A program made the translations under genes and the position numbers. The notes beneath the pieces are model-generated. The model was given only the letters and a program-made list of their open reading frames with translations. It ran no database searches and was not told the origin of the DNA. From Pseudomonas syringae CC1557 (GTDB taxonomy: Bacteria > Pseudomonadota > Gammaproteobacteria > Pseudomonadales > Pseudomonadaceae), in contig NZ_CP007014.1 in NCBI RefSeq assembly GCF_000452705.1, forward strand, positions 1,860,001 through 1,924,000: a stretch of DNA of 64,000 nucleotides. The letters run 5' to 3'. Below are positions 26,101 to 37,323 of the stretch, piece by piece (the first letter of the stretch is position 1; each line of letters starts with the position of its first letter).

Positions 26101-29100
26101 ATGCGCGTAATGGCCTGACCCTGTTCATGACCATGACCGCCACGCTGGCAGTCTTGCTCTACCGTTACAGCGGCCAGAATGACCTGCGCATCGGCGCACC
26201 GGTGGCCAACCGCATTCGCCCGGAAAGCGAAGGGCTGATCGGCGCGTTCCTCAATACCCAGGTGCTGCGCGTTCAGCTCGATGGGCAGATGAGCGTCGCA
26301 CAGCTGTTCGAACAGGTGCGCCACACGGTCATCGAAGGCCAGTCGCATCAGGACTTGCCGTTCGATCACCTGGTCGAAGCTCTGCAACCGCCACGCAGCG
26401 CCGCCTACAACCCGCTGTTCCAGGTGATGTGCAACGTGCAGCGTTGGGAGTTCCAGCAAAGCCGCGAGCTGGCGGGCATGACCGTCGACTACCTGGTCAA
26501 CGATGCGCGTGCCACCAAGTTCGACCTCAACCTGGAGGTCACCGAGCTGGATCATCGTCTGGGTTGCTGCCTGACTTACAGCACTGATCTGTTCGACGAA
26601 CCGCGTATCGCGCAGATGGCCGGGCACTGGCTGAACCTGCTGCAAGCGCTGCTCGTCGATCCGCAGCAACGCCTGAGCGAACTGCCGTTGTTGCAGGATG
26701 CCGAGCGTCAGCAGTTGCTCGACAGCCTCGGCGTCGAAGCCGGCGGGCAACGTCTCGATCAGTGCCTTCACAGCCTGTTCGCCGAGCGGGCCCGGTTGCG
26801 GGCAAATGCACCGGCGCTGACCTTTGCCGGCGAAACCCTGAGCTACGCCGAGCTGGACGCCCGCACCAACCAACTAGCATGGATGCTGCGCGAGCGCGGT
26901 GTCGGCCCGCAGGTGCGTGTCGGCCTGGCCTTGCCGCGCTCGCTGGACATGGTGGTCGGCCTGCTGGCGATCCTCAAGGCCGGTGGCGCCTACGTGCCGC
27001 TGGACCCGGAATACCCGCTGGAACGCCTGCATTACATGATCGAAGACAGCGGCGTCGGCCTGCTGCTGAGCGACCGAGCGCTGTTCGCAGCGTTAGGCGA
27101 GTTGCCTGCCGGTGTTGCCCGTTGGTGCCTGGAAGACGATCAGCCGTCGCTGGCGTCTTTCTCGTCCGATGAACTGCCGTTTATCAGCCTGCCGCAGCAT
27201 CAGGCGTACCTCATCTATACCTCCGGTTCGACCGGCAAGCCCAAAGGTGTAGTGGTGTCTCATGGCGAAATCGCCATGCACTGTCAGTCGGTGATCCGTC
27301 GTTTCGACATGCGCCCTGACGACTGCGAGCTGCACTTTTATTCGATCAATTTCGACGCCGCCACCGAACGTCTGCTGGTGCCGTTGCTCAGCGGTGCACG
27401 TGTGGTATTGCGCGCCCAGGGCCAGTGGGACGCCGAAGAAATCTGCACGCTGATTCGCGAGCAGCAGGTCAATATTCTCGGTTTCACGCCCAGCTACGGC
27501 AGCCAGTTGGCGCAGTGGCTGGCGACTCAGGGCCAGACCTTGCCGGTGCGCATGTGCATCACCGGCGGCGAAGCGCTGACTGGCGAACACTTGCAGCGTA
27601 TCCGTGCGGTGTTCCAGCCCGAGCTGTTGTTCAATGCCTACGGCCCGACCGAAACCGTGGTCATGCCGCTGGCCAGCCTGGCCCCGCAACAGCTGGAGGA
27701 GGGCGAAGCCAGTGTGCCGATTGGCCGTGTGGTCGGCGCGCGGGTTGCCTATATTCTCGATGCTGATCTGGCGCTGGTGCCGCAGGGTGCCAGTGGCGAG
27801 TTGTACATCGGTGGCGCTGGTCTGGCGCAGGGCTATCATCAGCGCCCCGGCATGACTGCCGAGCGTTTCGTGGCCGATCCGTTCGCCACTAACGGTGGGC
27901 GTCTGTACCGCACCGGCGATCTGGTGCGCCTGCGTGCCGATGGGCTGGTGGAGTACCTGGGGCGTATCGACCATCAGGTAAAAATTCGCGGTTTCCGCAT
28001 CGAACTGGGTGAAATCGAAACCCGTTTGCTGGAGCACCAAGCGATCCGCGAAGCCATCGTGTTGGCGCTGGACACGCCGTCGGGCAAGCAACTGGCAGGC
28101 TATCTGGTCAGCGATGTGGCCGGGCAGGGCGATGAGCAACAGGCACAACTGCGTGAATCGCTGAAGGCGCACCTCAAGGCGCAACTGCCGGATTACATGG
28201 TGCCGACGCACTTGATTCTGCTTGCCAGCATGCCGCTGACCGCTAATGGCAAACTGGACCGACGCGCCTTGCCTGCGCCGGACCCGGAGCTCAATCGTCA
28301 GCACTACATCGCGCCTGCCAGCGAGCTGGAGCAGCAACTGGCGGCGATCTGGTGTGCGGCGCTGAACGTGGAGAAAGTCGGCCTTAATGACAATTTCTTC
28401 GAGCTGGGTGGCGATTCGATCCTGTCGATTCAGGTGGTCAGCCGGGCACGGCAGGCGGGTATCCATTTCAGCCCGCGTGACCTGTTCCAGCATCAGACTG
28501 TGCAAACCCTCGCGGCCGTCGCGACCACCCGCGAACTGATTCACGCCGAGCAGGGGCTGCTTGAAGGTGTGTCCGCCCTGACGCCGATTCAGCACTGGTT
28601 CTTCGCCACGCCGATCCCGCAGCGTCAGCACTGGAACCAGTCGCTGGTGCTGGAGCCGGTCAGCGTGCTCGATCCGCGTGTTCTGGAGCAGGCATTGCGC
28701 GCCGTACTGGAACAGCACGACGCCCTGCGCCTGAGCTTCACCGAACACGACGGCAAGTGGCAGGCCGAACACCGCGCGGTCACCGCAGAAACCCTGTTGA
28801 TTCAGGCGCGGGTCGCGGATCTGGACGAATGTGCGGCTCTGTACGCCGACACCCAGCGCAGCCTCGATCTGCAAAACGGCCCGCTGCTGCGCGCCTTGCT
28901 GGTCGACGGGCCGCAGGGCCAGCAACGGTTGCTGATGGTCATTCACCATCTGGTGGTCGACGGCGTTTCGTGGCGTGTGCTGCTCGACGATCTGCAAACG
29001 GCTTATCGTCAATCAAGCGAAGCCGCGCCCGTGCGCTTTGCAGCGAAGACCAGCGCCTTCCGCGACTGGGCCGCGCGCTTGCAGGCTTATGCGGGCAACG

Positions 29101-32100
29101 AGTCGTTACGTGAAGAACTGCGCGTATGGAAACGCCAGCTGGGCGGTCCTGCGGCGCAGTTGCCGTGCCATAACCCGCAGGGCGGCCAGCAGAATCGCCA
29201 CGCGCAGACCGTCAGCGTGCGGCTGGATGCCGAACGCACCCGGCAACTGCTGCAACAGGCCCCCAGTGCCTACCGGACTCAGGTCAACGACCTGCTGCTG
29301 ACCGCCTTGGCGCAAGTGGTCTGCCGCTGGAGTGGGCAGCCTTCGACCTTGATCCAGCTAGAAGGTCACGGCCGCGAAAACCTGTTTGACGACATCGACC
29401 TGACCCGCACGGTGGGCTGGTTCACCAGCGCCTATCCGCTGCGCCTGACTCCAGCGCTGGCTGCCGACGCGGCACTGGGGGACTCGATCAAGGCCATCAA
29501 GGAACAGTTGCGCAAAGTGCCGCACAAGGGGCTGGGCTATGGCGTGCTGCGCTACCTGGCCGACAGTGCCAGCAAAGCCGCCATGCAGGCGCTGCCGGTC
29601 GCACCGATTACCTTCAATTACCTCGGCCAGTTCGACCAGAGCTTCGCCAGCGATGCACTGTTCCATCCACTGGAAGAGTCGGCGGGTGCCGCTCACGATC
29701 CGCATGCGCCGTTGCCCAACGAACTGAGTATCGACAGTCAGGTGTACGGCGGCGAACTGCTGCTGCGCTGGACCTTCAGCGCCGAGCGCTACCAACCCGC
29801 CGCTATCGAAGCGCTGGCGCAGGATTACCTGACTCAGTTGCAGGCGCTGATTGCCCATTGCCTGAGCGATGGCAGCGGCGGCCTGACGCCTTCCGACTTC
29901 CCGCTGGCCGATCTGGATCAGGCGCAACTGGACGCGCTGCCGGTCCCGGCAAACCACATTGAGGACGTCTACCCGCTGACCCCGATGCAGGAGGGCATGC
30001 TGCTGCACACCCTGCTGGAGCCGGGCACCGGCCTGTATTACATGCAGGACCGTTACCGCATCAACAGCGCGCTGGACCCGCAGCGTTTCGCTCAGGCCTG
30101 GCAGATGGTCATCGCCCGTCACGAAGCACTGCGTGCCTCGTTTTGCTGGGACATCGGCGAAAGCATGCTGCAGGTCATCCACAAACCGGGCAGCAAGCCG
30201 ATTGATTACCTGGACTGGCGTGACGTGCCGTCAGACCAGCAGGAGCCTCGCTTGCAGGCCCTGCTCAAGTCCGAGCGCGAGACCGGTTTCGATCTGCTCA
30301 AGCAGCCGCCGTTCCACCTGCGTCTGATTCGCGTCGACGAGGCGCGCTACTGGTTCATGATGAGCAACCACCACATCCTGATCGATGCCTGGTGCCGCTC
30401 GTTGCTGATGAATGACTTCTTCGATATCTACACTGCGCTGGGCGAAGGTCGTGACGCACAATTGGCACCTGCGCCACGTTATCGTGATTACATCGGCTGG
30501 CTGCAACGCCGCGGTCTGGCGCAGGCGCGTGACTGGTGGCAGCACAACCTGCGTGGCTTCGAACGGCCGACGCCGATCACCAGCGACCGTCCGTTCCTGC
30601 GCGAACATGCGGGTGACAGCGGCGGCATGGTGGTGGGTGACTGCTACACCCGCCTTGATGAACGCGACGGCGCACAGCTGCGCGAACTGGCCCAGCAGCA
30701 TCAATTGACGGTCAACACCTTCGCTCAGGCGGCGTGGGCCTTGACTCTGCGGCGCATGAGCGGTGATCGCGACGTGGTGTTCGGCGTGACTGTGGCCGGG
30801 CGGCCGGTTGAGCTGCCGCAGATGCAGCGCACCGTCGGGCTGTTCATCAACACCATCGCGCTGCGGGTCGGCATGCCCGGTGACGAGCAGCGCTGTACGG
30901 TTCGCGATTGGCTGAGCCAATTGCTGGACAGCAACATGCAGTTGCGCGAGTACGAATACCTGCCGCTGGTGACCATTCAGGAAAACAGCGAGCTGCCCAA
31001 GGGCCAGCCGCTGTTCGACAGCCTGTTCGTGTTCGAAAACGCGCCGGTGGAGGTCTCGGTGCTGGACCGTGCGCAAAGCCTCAACGCCACCTCGGATTCC
31101 GGTCGTACCCACACCAACTACCCGCTGACGGCCGTCTGCTATCCGGGCGACGACCTTGGCCTGCACCTGTCCTACGACCAGCGTTATTTCGATGAATCCA
31201 CCGTGCAGAACATGCTTGGCGAATTCAAACGCCTGCTGCTGGCGCTGATCGAAGGTTTCCATGGCGACATGGCCGATCTGGCACTGGTCAGTGAGCAGGA
31301 GCGCACCTTCCTGCTTGATGGCTGCAACCAGAGCGACCACGCTTACCCGCTGGACAAGAGCTACGTTGAACTGTTTGAAGCGCAGGTCGCGGCGCATCCC
31401 CAGCGCATTGCGGTCAGCTGTCTGGATCGTCAGGTCAGCTATGCCGAGCTGAACATCACCAGCAATCGACTGGGGCATGCTCTGGTCGAGGCCGGTGTCA
31501 GGTTTGATCATCCGGTGGCGTTGCTGGCCGAACGCGGGCCGGAACTGCTCGGCATGATCATCGGCAGCTTCAAGGCCGGTGCCGGTTACCTGCCACTTGA
31601 CCCGGCGCTGCCGAATTCGCGTCTGAGCGGCATCATCGGCCAGAGCCACACGCCGGTGCTGGTGTGCAGTGCGCAGTGTCTGGAGCAGGGCAGGGCGTTG
31701 CTTGACGCGCTGCCCGAGGTGAGCCGGCCGCTTCTGCTGGTCTGGGAAAACGTGCAGCAGAGCGAGTCAGCGCAGCACAACCCCGGCCGCTACAGCGCGC
31801 CGGACAACCTCGCTTATGTGATTTTCACATCAGGCTCCACCGGGCTGCCGAAGGGCGTGATGGTCGAACAGCGCGGCATGCTCAATAACCAGTTGAGCAA
31901 GGTGCCGTACCTGAGCCTGAGCGAAACAGACGTGATCGCCCAGACCGCTTCGCAAAGCTTCGACATTTCGGTCTGGCAGTTCCTCGCCGCGCCGCTGTTT
32001 GGCGCCCAGGTGGCTATCGTGCCGAACGACATCGCCCGCGATCCACAAGCGCTGTTGGCGCATGTGCAGGCGCAGCGCATCAGCGTGCTGGAAAGCGTGC

Positions 32101-33200
32101 CGTCGCTGATTACCGGCCTGCTCGCCGAAGAGTCCGCCACGCTGGACAGCCTGCGCTGGATGCTGCCGACCGGCGAAGCCATGCCGCCGGAGCTGGCCAG
32201 CCAGTGGCTGCAACGCTACCCGCAGATCGGGCTGGTGAATGCCTATGGCCCGGCTGAATGCTCTGATGACGTGGCGTTCTTCCGTGTCGATGCGGAGTCG
32301 ACGCGCAGTACGTATCTGCCGATCGGCTCGCCGACCGACAACAATCGTCTGTACCTGCTCGATGACGCGCTGGACCTGGTGCCGCTGGGCGCAGTCGGAG
32401 AGTTGTGCGTCGCCGGAGCGGGTGTCGGGCGCGGTTATGTGGCTGATCCATTGCGCACCGTGCCAGTCTTCATACCCAACCCGTTTGGCTCACCCGGCGA
32501 ACGCCTGTACCGCACCGGCGACCTGGCAAAGCGGCGTAAGGACGGCGTGCTGGAGTACGTCGGCCGGGTCGACCATCAGGTGAAGATTCGCGGTTATCGC
32601 ATCGAGCTGGGCGAAATCGAAACCCGCCTGCTGGAGCATCCTGCCCTCCGCGAATCGGTGGTGCTGGACATCGACGGGCCGCTGGGCAAGGTGCTCGCGG
32701 CGTATCTGGTGCCGCGCTCTGCAACGCAGGATCACGATGCGTTGCGCGACGCGCTGAAAAGCCACCTCAAGGCCAGCCTGCCGGACTACATGGTGCCGGC
32801 GCATCTGGTGATTCTGGAGGCGATGCCACTGACGCCGAATGGCAAGCTCGACCGCAAGGCCCTGCCTGCGCCGGACGTCAGTCTGTCGCAGCAGGATTAT
32901 CAAGCGCCGCAGACCGAAATGGAGCAGCAACTGGCGAGCATCTGGGCCGATGTGCTCAAGGTCGAGCGCGTCGGGATCACCGATAACTTCTTCGAGCTGG
33001 GCGGCCATTCGCTGCTGGCTACGCAGGTGGTGACTCGTGCGCAGAAGCTGTTGCAGCGTAACGTGCCATTGCGGGCAATGTTCGAATTCAACACCGTTCA
33101 GGCGTTGGCCGAGCATCTGCAAAGCCTTGGTGAGCCGCAGGTAGATGAGCAGAAGTTTGATCGGCTGACGGACTTGATGGCGGAACTGGAAGGGCTCTGA
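20190..33200 (+). CDS. pvdL: Pyoverdine chromophore NRPS PvdL
   Basis: 4336 residues, intact, the usual PvdL size. Order: fatty acyl-AMP ligase (1-560, [11 protein letters not shown] near 172); carrier (FLLGGNSI, 609); C-A-T for Glu (C HHIIADGW near 811, [12 protein letters not shown] near 1282, T near 1666); C-A-T-E for D-Tyr (C HHIVTEGW near 1865, A near 2343, carrier GGDSI near 2738, [11 protein letters not shown] near 2919); C-A-T for Dab (C HHILIDAW near 3394, A near 3879, T near 4268). There is no thioesterase, so the chain passes to the next NRPS. My eye-read code for the last A domain, D-I-W-E-L-T-A-D, fits Dab; the first (D-V-W-H-F-G-R-I) and second are assigned Glu and Tyr from PvdL knowledge. 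It makes the acylated Glu-D-Tyr-Dab chromophore precursor in the cytoplasm. Confidence 0.96.
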   Translation: MDAFELPDTLAQALQRRASQTPDRLALRFLSDEESQGLVLTYRDLDLRARTIAAALQGQTVPGDRAILLFHSGPDYVAAFFGCLYAGVIAVPAYPPESNRRHHQERLLSIIADAEPRLVLTGSDVQPALLQMDELAAADAPPLLCVDTLDSASAQGWQGPHLQADDIAFLQYTSGSTALPKGVQVSHGNLVANELLIRHGFGIDVNPDDVIVSWLPLYHDMGLIGGLLQPIFSGVPCILMAPAYFLTRPLRWLEAISEYGGTISGGPDFAYQLCSARVSDSALERLDLSRWRVAYSGSEPIREDSLNAFAEKFASCGFTPDSFMASYGLAEATLYVAGGKRGKGIPSLRLNAQALSRNVAELGDGQPVMSCGSGQPGHGVLIADPVTLQALDENSIGEVWASGPSIAHGYWRNPQATANTFVQHDGQIWLRTGDLGFQRHGELYITGRLKDMLIVRGHNLYPQDIEKVIEREIDVVRKGRVAAFAVNQDGSEGIGIAAEISRSVQKVFPPEALIKVIRQTVAEAFQEAPSVVVLLNPGALPKTSSGKLQRSACRTRLADGSLDSYAVFPAADTALQNSARSAGSDLQAQIASVWCEQLQCEQVSADDHFFLLGGNSIVATQVVARLRETLGIDLNLRLLFEAPTLSAFAARIEALQITAEQGDNPTQNAIVRLPGNEHLPQSLAQNRLWFLWQLDPASSAYNIPGGLHLRGELHVEALRSSFQRLIERHESLRTRFYEQDGVALQRIDAPGEFQLHRIDISDLSGDERQARALAIREEQARLPFDLQNGPLLRVTLLQLDEEEHQLLVTLHHIIADGWSLNVLIDEFSRLYASAVQGQSLELAPLPLRYADYGQWQREWLARGEAERQLDYWKQQLGDEQPTLMLNTDHPRSLRRQHSASRYSVRLSAELSAAVRNTAQAWQSTPFMLLLAGFQTLLHRYSGQTDIRIGVPGANRPRHETQGLIGFFINTLVLRAQLDPRLPFSTLLAQTRQAALDAQAHQDVPFEQLVEAFPHAREHGLFQVMFNHQQRDLGALRRLPGLLAEELPWHSREAKFDLQLHSEEDRNGRLNLSFDYADELFERDTIVRLAKHYVQLLTQVSQQAQVALGDVQLLNAEELAEQAQWSAAPCAPAQVWLPELLERQVLQTPERIALVWEGGSLDFADLHAQANRLAHYLRDKGVGPDIKVAIAAERSPQLLIGLLAILKAGGAYVPLDPDYPTDRLAYMLQDSGVELLLTQSHLLGDLPSAEGVCTLAMDTLHLDNWPISAPGLHLHGDHLAYVIYTSGSTGQPKGVGNTHAALVERLQWMQATYALDESDVLMQKAPISFDVSVWECFWPLITGSRLLLAGPGEHRDPHRIAQLVNEYGVTTLHFVPPLLQLFIDEPLTQHCSSLRRLFSGGEALPSELRNRVLEQLPNVQLHNRYGPTETAINVTHWQCRLADGLRSPIGRPLGNVLCRVLDSEFNPLPRGVAGELCIGGIGLARGYLNRPGLTAERFIADPLGQAGERLYRTGDLVRWTSDGALEYLGRLDQQVKLRGFRVEPQEIEARLLAQQGVGHAAVLVRETAAGPQLIGYYTAEAGQDVQAERLRSALALELPDYMVPAQLVRLDSMPLNPSGKLDRRALPEPQWQTREHVEPHTNLQKQIATIWRQVLGVPRVGLRDDFFELGGHSLLATQIISRVRQACDIDLPLRALFEASELGAFVEQVQTIQQSGARSSLQPIARVDRSQPVPLSYSQQRMWFLWQMEPDSPAYNVGGMARLNGVFDIQCFEAALQALIMRHETLRTTFPSVNGVACQKVSEQTGLSVQWQDYSALPVDVRQQRLQALADSEAHQPFDLEAGPLLRACLVRAAELEHYFVLTLHHIVTEGWAMDIFARELGLLYEAFLEGKPSPLEPLAVQYLDYSVWQRQWMEAGERQRQLDYWTAQLGNEHPLLELPGDRPRPPVQSHQGELYRFDLSPELAAKVRAFNARNGLTLFMTMTATLAVLLYRYSGQNDLRIGAPVANRIRPESEGLIGAFLNTQVLRVQLDGQMSVAQLFEQVRHTVIEGQSHQDLPFDHLVEALQPPRSAAYNPLFQVMCNVQRWEFQQSRELAGMTVDYLVNDARATKFDLNLEVTELDHRLGCCLTYSTDLFDEPRIAQMAGHWLNLLQALLVDPQQRLSELPLLQDAERQQLLDSLGVEAGGQRLDQCLHSLFAERARLRANAPALTFAGETLSYAELDARTNQLAWMLRERGVGPQVRVGLALPRSLDMVVGLLAILKAGGAYVPLDPEYPLERLHYMIEDSGVGLLLSDRALFAALGELPAGVARWCLEDDQPSLASFSSDELPFISLPQHQAYLIYTSGSTGKPKGVVVSHGEIAMHCQSVIRRFDMRPDDCELHFYSINFDAATERLLVPLLSGARVVLRAQGQWDAEEICTLIREQQVNILGFTPSYGSQLAQWLATQGQTLPVRMCITGGEALTGEHLQRIRAVFQPELLFNAYGPTETVVMPLASLAPQQLEEGEASVPIGRVVGARVAYILDADLALVPQGASGELYIGGAGLAQGYHQRPGMTAERFVADPFATNGGRLYRTGDLVRLRADGLVEYLGRIDHQVKIRGFRIELGEIETRLLEHQAIREAIVLALDTPSGKQLAGYLVSDVAGQGDEQQAQLRESLKAHLKAQLPDYMVPTHLILLASMPLTANGKLDRRALPAPDPELNRQHYIAPASELEQQLAAIWCAALNVEKVGLNDNFFELGGDSILSIQVVSRARQAGIHFSPRDLFQHQTVQTLAAVATTRELIHAEQGLLEGVSALTPIQHWFFATPIPQRQHWNQSLVLEPVSVLDPRVLEQALRAVLEQHDALRLSFTEHDGKWQAEHRAVTAETLLIQARVADLDECAALYADTQRSLDLQNGPLLRALLVDGPQGQQRLLMVIHHLVVDGVSWRVLLDDLQTAYRQSSEAAPVRFAAKTSAFRDWAARLQAYAGNESLREELRVWKRQLGGPAAQLPCHNPQGGQQNRHAQTVSVRLDAERTRQLLQQAPSAYRTQVNDLLLTALAQVVCRWSGQPSTLIQLEGHGRENLFDDIDLTRTVGWFTSAYPLRLTPALAADAALGDSIKAIKEQLRKVPHKGLGYGVLRYLADSASKAAMQALPVAPITFNYLGQFDQSFASDALFHPLEESAGAAHDPHAPLPNELSIDSQVYGGELLLRWTFSAERYQPAAIEALAQDYLTQLQALIAHCLSDGSGGLTPSDFPLADLDQAQLDALPVPANHIEDVYPLTPMQEGMLLHTLLEPGTGLYYMQDRYRINSALDPQRFAQAWQMVIARHEALRASFCWDIGESMLQVIHKPGSKPIDYLDWRDVPSDQQEPRLQALLKSERETGFDLLKQPPFHLRLIRVDEARYWFMMSNHHILIDAWCRSLLMNDFFDIYTALGEGRDAQLAPAPRYRDYIGWLQRRGLAQARDWWQHNLRGFERPTPITSDRPFLREHAGDSGGMVVGDCYTRLDERDGAQLRELAQQHQLTVNTFAQAAWALTLRRMSGDRDVVFGVTVAGRPVELPQMQRTVGLFINTIALRVGMPGDEQRCTVRDWLSQLLDSNMQLREYEYLPLVTIQENSELPKGQPLFDSLFVFENAPVEVSVLDRAQSLNATSDSGRTHTNYPLTAVCYPGDDLGLHLSYDQRYFDESTVQNMLGEFKRLLLALIEGFHGDMADLALVSEQERTFLLDGCNQSDHAYPLDKSYVELFEAQVAAHPQRIAVSCLDRQVSYAELNITSNRLGHALVEAGVRFDHPVALLAERGPELLGMIIGSFKAGAGYLPLDPALPNSRLSGIIGQSHTPVLVCSAQCLEQGRALLDALPEVSRPLLLVWENVQQSESAQHNPGRYSAPDNLAYVIFTSGSTGLPKGVMVEQRGMLNNQLSKVPYLSLSETDVIAQTASQSFDISVWQFLAAPLFGAQVAIVPNDIARDPQALLAHVQAQRISVLESVPSLITGLLAEESATLDSLRWMLPTGEAMPPELASQWLQRYPQIGLVNAYGPAECSDDVAFFRVDAESTRSTYLPIGSPTDNNRLYLLDDALDLVPLGAVGELCVAGAGVGRGYVADPLRTVPVFIPNPFGSPGERLYRTGDLAKRRKDGVLEYVGRVDHQVKIRGYRIELGEIETRLLEHPALRESVVLDIDGPLGKVLAAYLVPRSATQDHDALRDALKSHLKASLPDYMVPAHLVILEAMPLTPNGKLDRKALPAPDVSLSQQDYQAPQTEMEQQLASIWADVLKVERVGITDNFFELGGHSLLATQVVTRAQKLLQRNVPLRAMFEFNTVQALAEHLQSLGEPQVDEQKFDRLTDLMAELEGL

Positions 33201-33253
33201 CCGGCCTCCGGTCGGCGCGCTGGCGTTGCGGATAAAAAACTCGTTACCGGGTG

Positions 33254-33277
33254 TAAATCCGCAGCTCGCTGGCGCGT
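33254..33277 (+). promoter_or_regulatory. PvdS-type promoter for pvdH-mbtH
   Basis: TAAAT, exactly 16 bases, CGT: a perfect match to the PvdS consensus, 86 bases before the pvdH start and 53 bases after the pvdL stop. Confidence 0.85.
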
Positions 33278-33363
33278 TTTCAATGCAAGGAATAAACGCC
33301 TGAACCGGCATGGCCAACCATCATGCATCAGGTCATTAACGCAGCGTATTGAGGGTTGCACAG

Positions 33364-34776
33364 ATGTCAGTCGCTACCAGGTTTATCGATGATCAGTTGA
33401 CCCGGATTACGCCGGCAGCGGCTGAGACGCTCTACCAGTTCGACGAATCGCCATTGCTCGCGCGGCAGAATCGTCAGGAATCGAATGCGCGCAGCTATCC
33501 TCGGCGCATTCCGCTGGCGCTCAAGCGCGCCAAGGGGATTCACGTCGAGGACGTCGAAGGGCGGCGCTTTATCGATTGCCTGGCAGGCGCCGGCACGCTG
33601 GCGTTGGGGCATAACCACCCGGTGGTGATTGCAGCCATTCAGCAGGTGATCGCCGATGAACTGCCGCTGCACACCCTGGACCTCACCACGCCAGTGAAAG
33701 ACCAGTTCGTTCAGGACCTTTTCGGCCTTCTACCGCCAGCGCTGGCTCGCGAGGCAAAGATTCAGTTCTGCGGCCCGACCGGCACCGATGCAGTGGAAGC
33801 TGCGTTGAAACTGGTACGCACGGCCACCGGGCGCAGCACTGTATTGTCGTTTCAGGGTGCCTATCACGGCATGAGCCAGGGCGCGTTGAGCCTGATGGGC
33901 AGCCTGGGGCCGAAAAAGCCGCTGGGTGCCTTGCTCAGCGCGGGCGTACAGTTTCTGCCGTATCCCTACGATTACCGCTGCCCGTTCGGGCTGGGCGGTG
34001 AACAGGGCGTGCGCGCCAACCTGCATTACCTGGAAAACCTGCTGAATGACCCGGAAGCGGGCGTGCAGTTGCCCGCAGCGGTCATTCTGGAAGTGGTGCA
34101 GGGCGAGGGCGGGGTGATCCCTGCCGACCTCGACTGGTTGCGCGGTGTGCGCCGCATTACCGAAAAGGCCGGTGTGGCGCTGATCGTCGATGAAGTGCAG
34201 AGCGGCTTTGCCCGTACCGGCAAGATGTTCGCCTTCGAGCATGCCGGGATCATCCCCGACGCAGTGGTCATGTCCAAAGCCATCGGTGGCAGCCTGCCGC
34301 TGGCGGTGGTGGTCTATCGCTCGTGGCTCGACACCTGGTTGCCGGGTGCGCATGCCGGGACGTTCCGTGGCAATCAGATGGCAATGGCCACCGGTTCGGC
34401 GGTCATGCGCTACCTTCAGGAACACAATATCTGCGAGCACTCGACGGCCATGGGCGCTCGGCTGGTCGGTCATCTGCAAACATTGCAACGCGATTTTCCG
34501 CAACTGGGCGACATTCGTGGTCGTGGGCTGATGCTCGGCGTCGAGCTTGTCGATCCAGCCGGCTTGCCAGACGCGCAAGGTCATCCACCGGTGTTTGGCC
34601 GCCTGGGCCCGCTGATCCAGCGCGAATGCCTCAAGCGCGGGCTGATTCTGGAACTCGGCGGTCGGCACGGCAGCGTGGTGCGCTTCCTGCCACCGTTGGT
34701 GATCACCGCCGAGCAGATTGACGAAGTGGCCGCAATTTTCGGTCGCGCGCTTAATGCCGCCGTCGCACAGCTTTAA
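33364..34776 (+). CDS. pvdH: L-2,4-diaminobutyrate:2-oxoglutarate aminotransferase PvdH
   Basis: 470 residues from the ATG at 33364 (GAGGG upstream; a TTG at 33349 is less likely), matching the usual length. A class III PLP aminotransferase that converts aspartate semialdehyde to L-2,4-diaminobutyrate using glutamate. Landmarks: DCLAGAGTLALGHNHPVV, FCGPTGTDAVEAALKLVRTA, FQGAYHGMSQGALSLMG, ALIVDEVQSGFARTGKMFAF and PLP-binding Lys305 in VMSKAIGGSLPLAVV. It supplies Dab to the last PvdL module. It has its own PvdS-type promoter and is followed 81 bases on by the mbtH-like gene. Confidence 0.95.
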   Translation: MSVATRFIDDQLTRITPAAAETLYQFDESPLLARQNRQESNARSYPRRIPLALKRAKGIHVEDVEGRRFIDCLAGAGTLALGHNHPVVIAAIQQVIADELPLHTLDLTTPVKDQFVQDLFGLLPPALAREAKIQFCGPTGTDAVEAALKLVRTATGRSTVLSFQGAYHGMSQGALSLMGSLGPKKPLGALLSAGVQFLPYPYDYRCPFGLGGEQGVRANLHYLENLLNDPEAGVQLPAAVILEVVQGEGGVIPADLDWLRGVRRITEKAGVALIVDEVQSGFARTGKMFAFEHAGIIPDAVVMSKAIGGSLPLAVVVYRSWLDTWLPGAHAGTFRGNQMAMATGSAVMRYLQEHNICEHSTAMGARLVGHLQTLQRDFPQLGDIRGRGLMLGVELVDPAGLPDAQGHPPVFGRLGPLIQRECLKRGLILELGGRHGSVVRFLPPLVITAEQIDEVAAIFGRALNAAVAQL

Positions 34777-34857
34777 TTTTTCGACGTAGCGATACGTTCA
34801 ATCCCTATAGCTGCTGTGAATTGGCACAGCAGCGCTGAACACACACGGAGAGCAGCA

Positions 34858-35076
34858 ATGACTTCAGTATTCGATCGGGAAGACATCGTCTTTCAAGTCG
34901 TGGTCAACCACGAAGAACAGTACTCTATCTGGCCCGACTACAAGGCTGTTCCCAACGGCTGGCGTACGGTTGGCAAAAGCGGCTTCAAGAAAGAATGCCT
35001 GGCTTACATCGAAGACGTCTGGACCGACATGCGCCCCCTGAGCCTGCGCCAGAAGATGGAAGCGCAGACGGCCTGA
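34858..35076 (+). CDS. MbtH-like NRPS accessory protein
   Basis: 72 residues from the ATG at 34858 (GGAGAGCAGC upstream). The MbtH signature is complete: [18 protein letters not shown], then [20 protein letters not shown] and [10 protein letters not shown]. These proteins bind adenylation domains and are needed for their folding or activity. Placed after pvdH and probably on the same transcript, it should serve PvdL and the side-chain NRPSs. Confidence 0.95.
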   Translation: MTSVFDREDIVFQVVVNHEEQYSIWPDYKAVPNGWRTVGKSGFKKECLAYIEDVWTDMRPLSLRQKMEAQTA

Positions 35077-35091
35077 TTGAAGGGTTACCGA

Positions 35092-35500
35092 CGATCGTGC
35101 CCATGCTCCACGCAGTGATCGTGCGACGCAGAGCGTCGGCATGCCGTTCCGGACACTCCGCGTCCTCTTTGCGACGCAGAGCGTCGCGACCTGCATTCCC
35201 ACGCTGGAGCGTGCGGAATGATAACCTCAACTATCGTGCCGATGCTCCGCGCAGTGATCGTGCGACGCTCCGCGTCGGCATGCCGTTCCGGACGCTCCGC
35301 GTCCTCTTTGCGACGCAGAGCGTCGCGACCTGCATTCCCACGCTGGAGCGTGCGGAATGATAACCTCAACTATCGTGCCGATGCTCCGCGCAGTGATCGT
35401 GCGACGCTCCGCGTCGGCATGCCGTTCCGGACGCTCCGCGTCCTCTTTGCGACGCAGAGCGTCGCGATCTGCATTCCCACTGGAGCGTGAGGCACGATAA
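35092..35500. repeat. Three tandem copies of a 139-bp repeat rich in small palindromes
   Basis: Copies start at 35092, 35231 and 35370, an exact period of 139 bases; the third ends near 35500 with a slightly different tail. Each contains palindromes such as GCGACGCAGAGCGTCGC and GACGCTCCGCGTC and ends with a CCCACGCTGGAGCGTG-like unit. The first copy differs from the others mainly by GCAGAGCG versus GCTCCGCG arms. Related palindromes recur at 43301-43343. Placed between mbtH and the convergent fpvF gene. Short translated frames inside it are artefacts of the repeat. Confidence 0.85.
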
Positions 35501-35502
35501 CC

Positions 35503-36420
35503 TTACCCCTTGCCAGCCAGCACCTTGATAATCCCCTGAATATCCCCCTGCAACTCGACCAGCGGATCAGCGCCATCAATTCCCAGCACCAGGAGCTTGC
35601 TGCCCGCCGCCTCGATCGCAGCCTTGACCGGTTCTGGCGGTTGACGGTGATCAAGCACCAGCGCCACGTCGTTATCCTTGAGAGTGGCGCTCAGCTTGCC
35701 CAACGCCTCGGGCGTCCACTGCTCGTCGGTCAGCACCTGGCTGTCGATCAGCTCCAGATTCAGCCCGCTGATCAAATAGCCAAAGCGATCTGACAAACTC
35801 ACCACACTCAAATTATCAGCACCGGCCAGCGCCGCTTCACTGCTGGCGCTGAGCTTGAGCAACTGCTGCTTGAACGCCGCCAGATTGGCCTCGATCTTCG
35901 GCTTGGCGGCCGGTGCCAGGCGCACCAGATCCGCCGCCAGCACGTCCGCCATACGCCCCATGTTATTGCTCGCCAGCCACGGCTGGCTGTTCAGCCCGTC
36001 AGTGCCTTGACCCGGCTGCACGGCGATCCCCGGCAAACTGCCGTCCACCGGCCGTGCCGCATCAATCTCGACAATGCGGATGTTGCTGCGCCGGGCGTTC
36101 GGGTAAAGCGGGTCATCGGCCCAGATCGAACGCAAGCCGATCACCGCGTCGGCGTTGTTCGCCAGCCCACGCAAGGCATCAGCGCCACGCCCGGTGAAAT
36201 ACGCGGTCTGGCGCGAACCGGGCAGGTTGGCAGCGGCCGCGCGCTCCAGCACCACGCCGCTGTCCTTGAGCAACATCTCGCCCAGCCCATAGGTGATCGG
36301 CAGGCTGGCCAGCACTCGTACCGGTTGTTCGCTTTCGGTTTTGGTATCGGCGGCATGTAGGCTGTTGCCGAACAGTCCGGTCATGGCCAGCGCCAGGGTC
36401 AATGTGCGTAACGTAAGCAT
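35503..36420 (-). CDS. fpvF: Periplasmic metal-binding protein FpvF
   Basis: 305 residues with a signal peptide (LTLRTLTLALAMTGLFGNSL, cleavage probably after LHA). ZnuA/TroA-like solute-binding fold: RVLASLPITYGLGEMLL and long helices around MADVLAADLVRLAPAAKPKI. It lacks the His-rich loop. It is the last gene of the operon and corresponds by order and length to P. aeruginosa FpvF (PA2410), a periplasmic partner of FpvC that binds ferri-pyoverdine and helps recover iron. The stop lies next to the tandem repeats. It directly abuts fpvE (no gap). Confidence 0.85.
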   Translation of the reverse strand: MLTLRTLTLALAMTGLFGNSLHAADTKTESEQPVRVLASLPITYGLGEMLLKDSGVVLERAAAANLPGSRQTAYFTGRGADALRGLANNADAVIGLRSIWADDPLYPNARRSNIRIVEIDAARPVDGSLPGIAVQPGQGTDGLNSQPWLASNNMGRMADVLAADLVRLAPAAKPKIEANLAAFKQQLLKLSASSEAALAGADNLSVVSLSDRFGYLISGLNLELIDSQVLTDEQWTPEALGKLSATLKDNDVALVLDHRQPPEPVKAAIEAAGSKLLVLGIDGADPLVELQGDIQGIIKVLAGKG

Positions 36421-37323
36421 TTATCCAATATTCCCTTTCAGGCTCGGCAGCGTGCCGCGAGCGATGGCGGCCAGGGCGAAAGCAATGCCCGCCACCAGAA
36501 TGATTGCCGCGCCGGACGGCACCGGCAGGTCGAAGACGATGGGCAGCAGGATGCCGCACAGGGTGCTGATGGTCGCGATGGCCACCGAGATCCAGAAGAA
36601 GCCTTTCAGCGACTGGCTCAATAACCTCGCTGCCGCCGCCGGAATCACCAGCAGCGCACCGACCAGAATCGCGCCGATGACTTTCACCGCAGCGACGGTG
36701 ATCAACGTCACCAGAATCACAAACAGGTAATCCAGGGTCTTTACCGCCACGCCACGTACGGCGGCCAGTTGCGGGTTGAAACTGGCCAGCATGATGCGGT
36801 TATACAGCGGCAGGCTAAGGCCCATGACCAGCGACCCGACGATCAGCAGCACCAGCAGGTCATTGCCGTTGACCGTCAGCACCGAGCCGAACAGCACGTT
36901 TTCCAGAATGTGCACGTTGATCTTGCCGGCCAGCACCAACAGCAGGCTCGCGCCGAGTGCCAGCGACACAGAGAGGAACACCCCGATCAGCGTGTCCGGT
37001 GCCAGCCCGGTGCGGTTGCGCAGGTAATTGAGGACGATGCCGAACAGCAGGCAGTAACCGAACAGGGCACCATACGGGCCGGTATAGGGTTCGCCGAGCA
37101 AAATGCCGATGGCCACGCCGGTCAGTGCCGCATGGCCCACTGCTTCGGAGAAAAACGCAAAGCGCTTGACCACCACCAGCGTGCCCAGGCCGCCCAGCAC
37201 CGGGCCGATCAACAGTCCGGCCAGCAGGGCATTGACCACAAAGCCGTAGGCCAGCGCTTCCGGCAGATAACCGGATGACGCCAGGCCCTGTATGAACAGG
37301 CGAAACGTTTCGTAATCCATCAC
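36421..37323 (-). CDS. fpvE: Iron ABC transporter permease FpvE
   Basis: 300 residues with about eight hydrophobic spans, a Mn/Zn/Fe-type (ZnuB/TroC, ABC-3) permease: FVVNALLAGLLIGPVLGGLG, VVKRFAFFSEAVGHAALTGV, VILVTLITVAAVKVIGAILV and LLVIPAAAARLL are typical. It overlaps fpvD by 4 bases and abuts fpvF. Known function of the system: import of ferrous iron released from pyoverdine in the periplasm across the inner membrane. Confidence 0.9.
   Translation of the reverse strand: MMDYETFRLFIQGLASSGYLPEALAYGFVVNALLAGLLIGPVLGGLGTLVVVKRFAFFSEAVGHAALTGVAIGILLGEPYTGPYGALFGYCLLFGIVLNYLRNRTGLAPDTLIGVFLSVSLALGASLLLVLAGKINVHILENVLFGSVLTVNGNDLLVLLIVGSLVMGLSLPLYNRIMLASFNPQLAAVRGVAVKTLDYLFVILVTLITVAAVKVIGAILVGALLVIPAAAARLLSQSLKGFFWISVAIATISTLCGILLPIVFDLPVPSGAAIILVAGIAFALAAIARGTLPSLKGNIG

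Noticed and set aside
34985..35490. Several short frames after mbtH on both strands
   Set aside because: They are translations of the 139-bp tandem repeat and repeat themselves with the same period.
35092..35500. CRISPR array
   Set aside because: The unit is 139 bases and is itself nearly identical throughout, with no short repeat plus variable spacer pattern and no cas genes.
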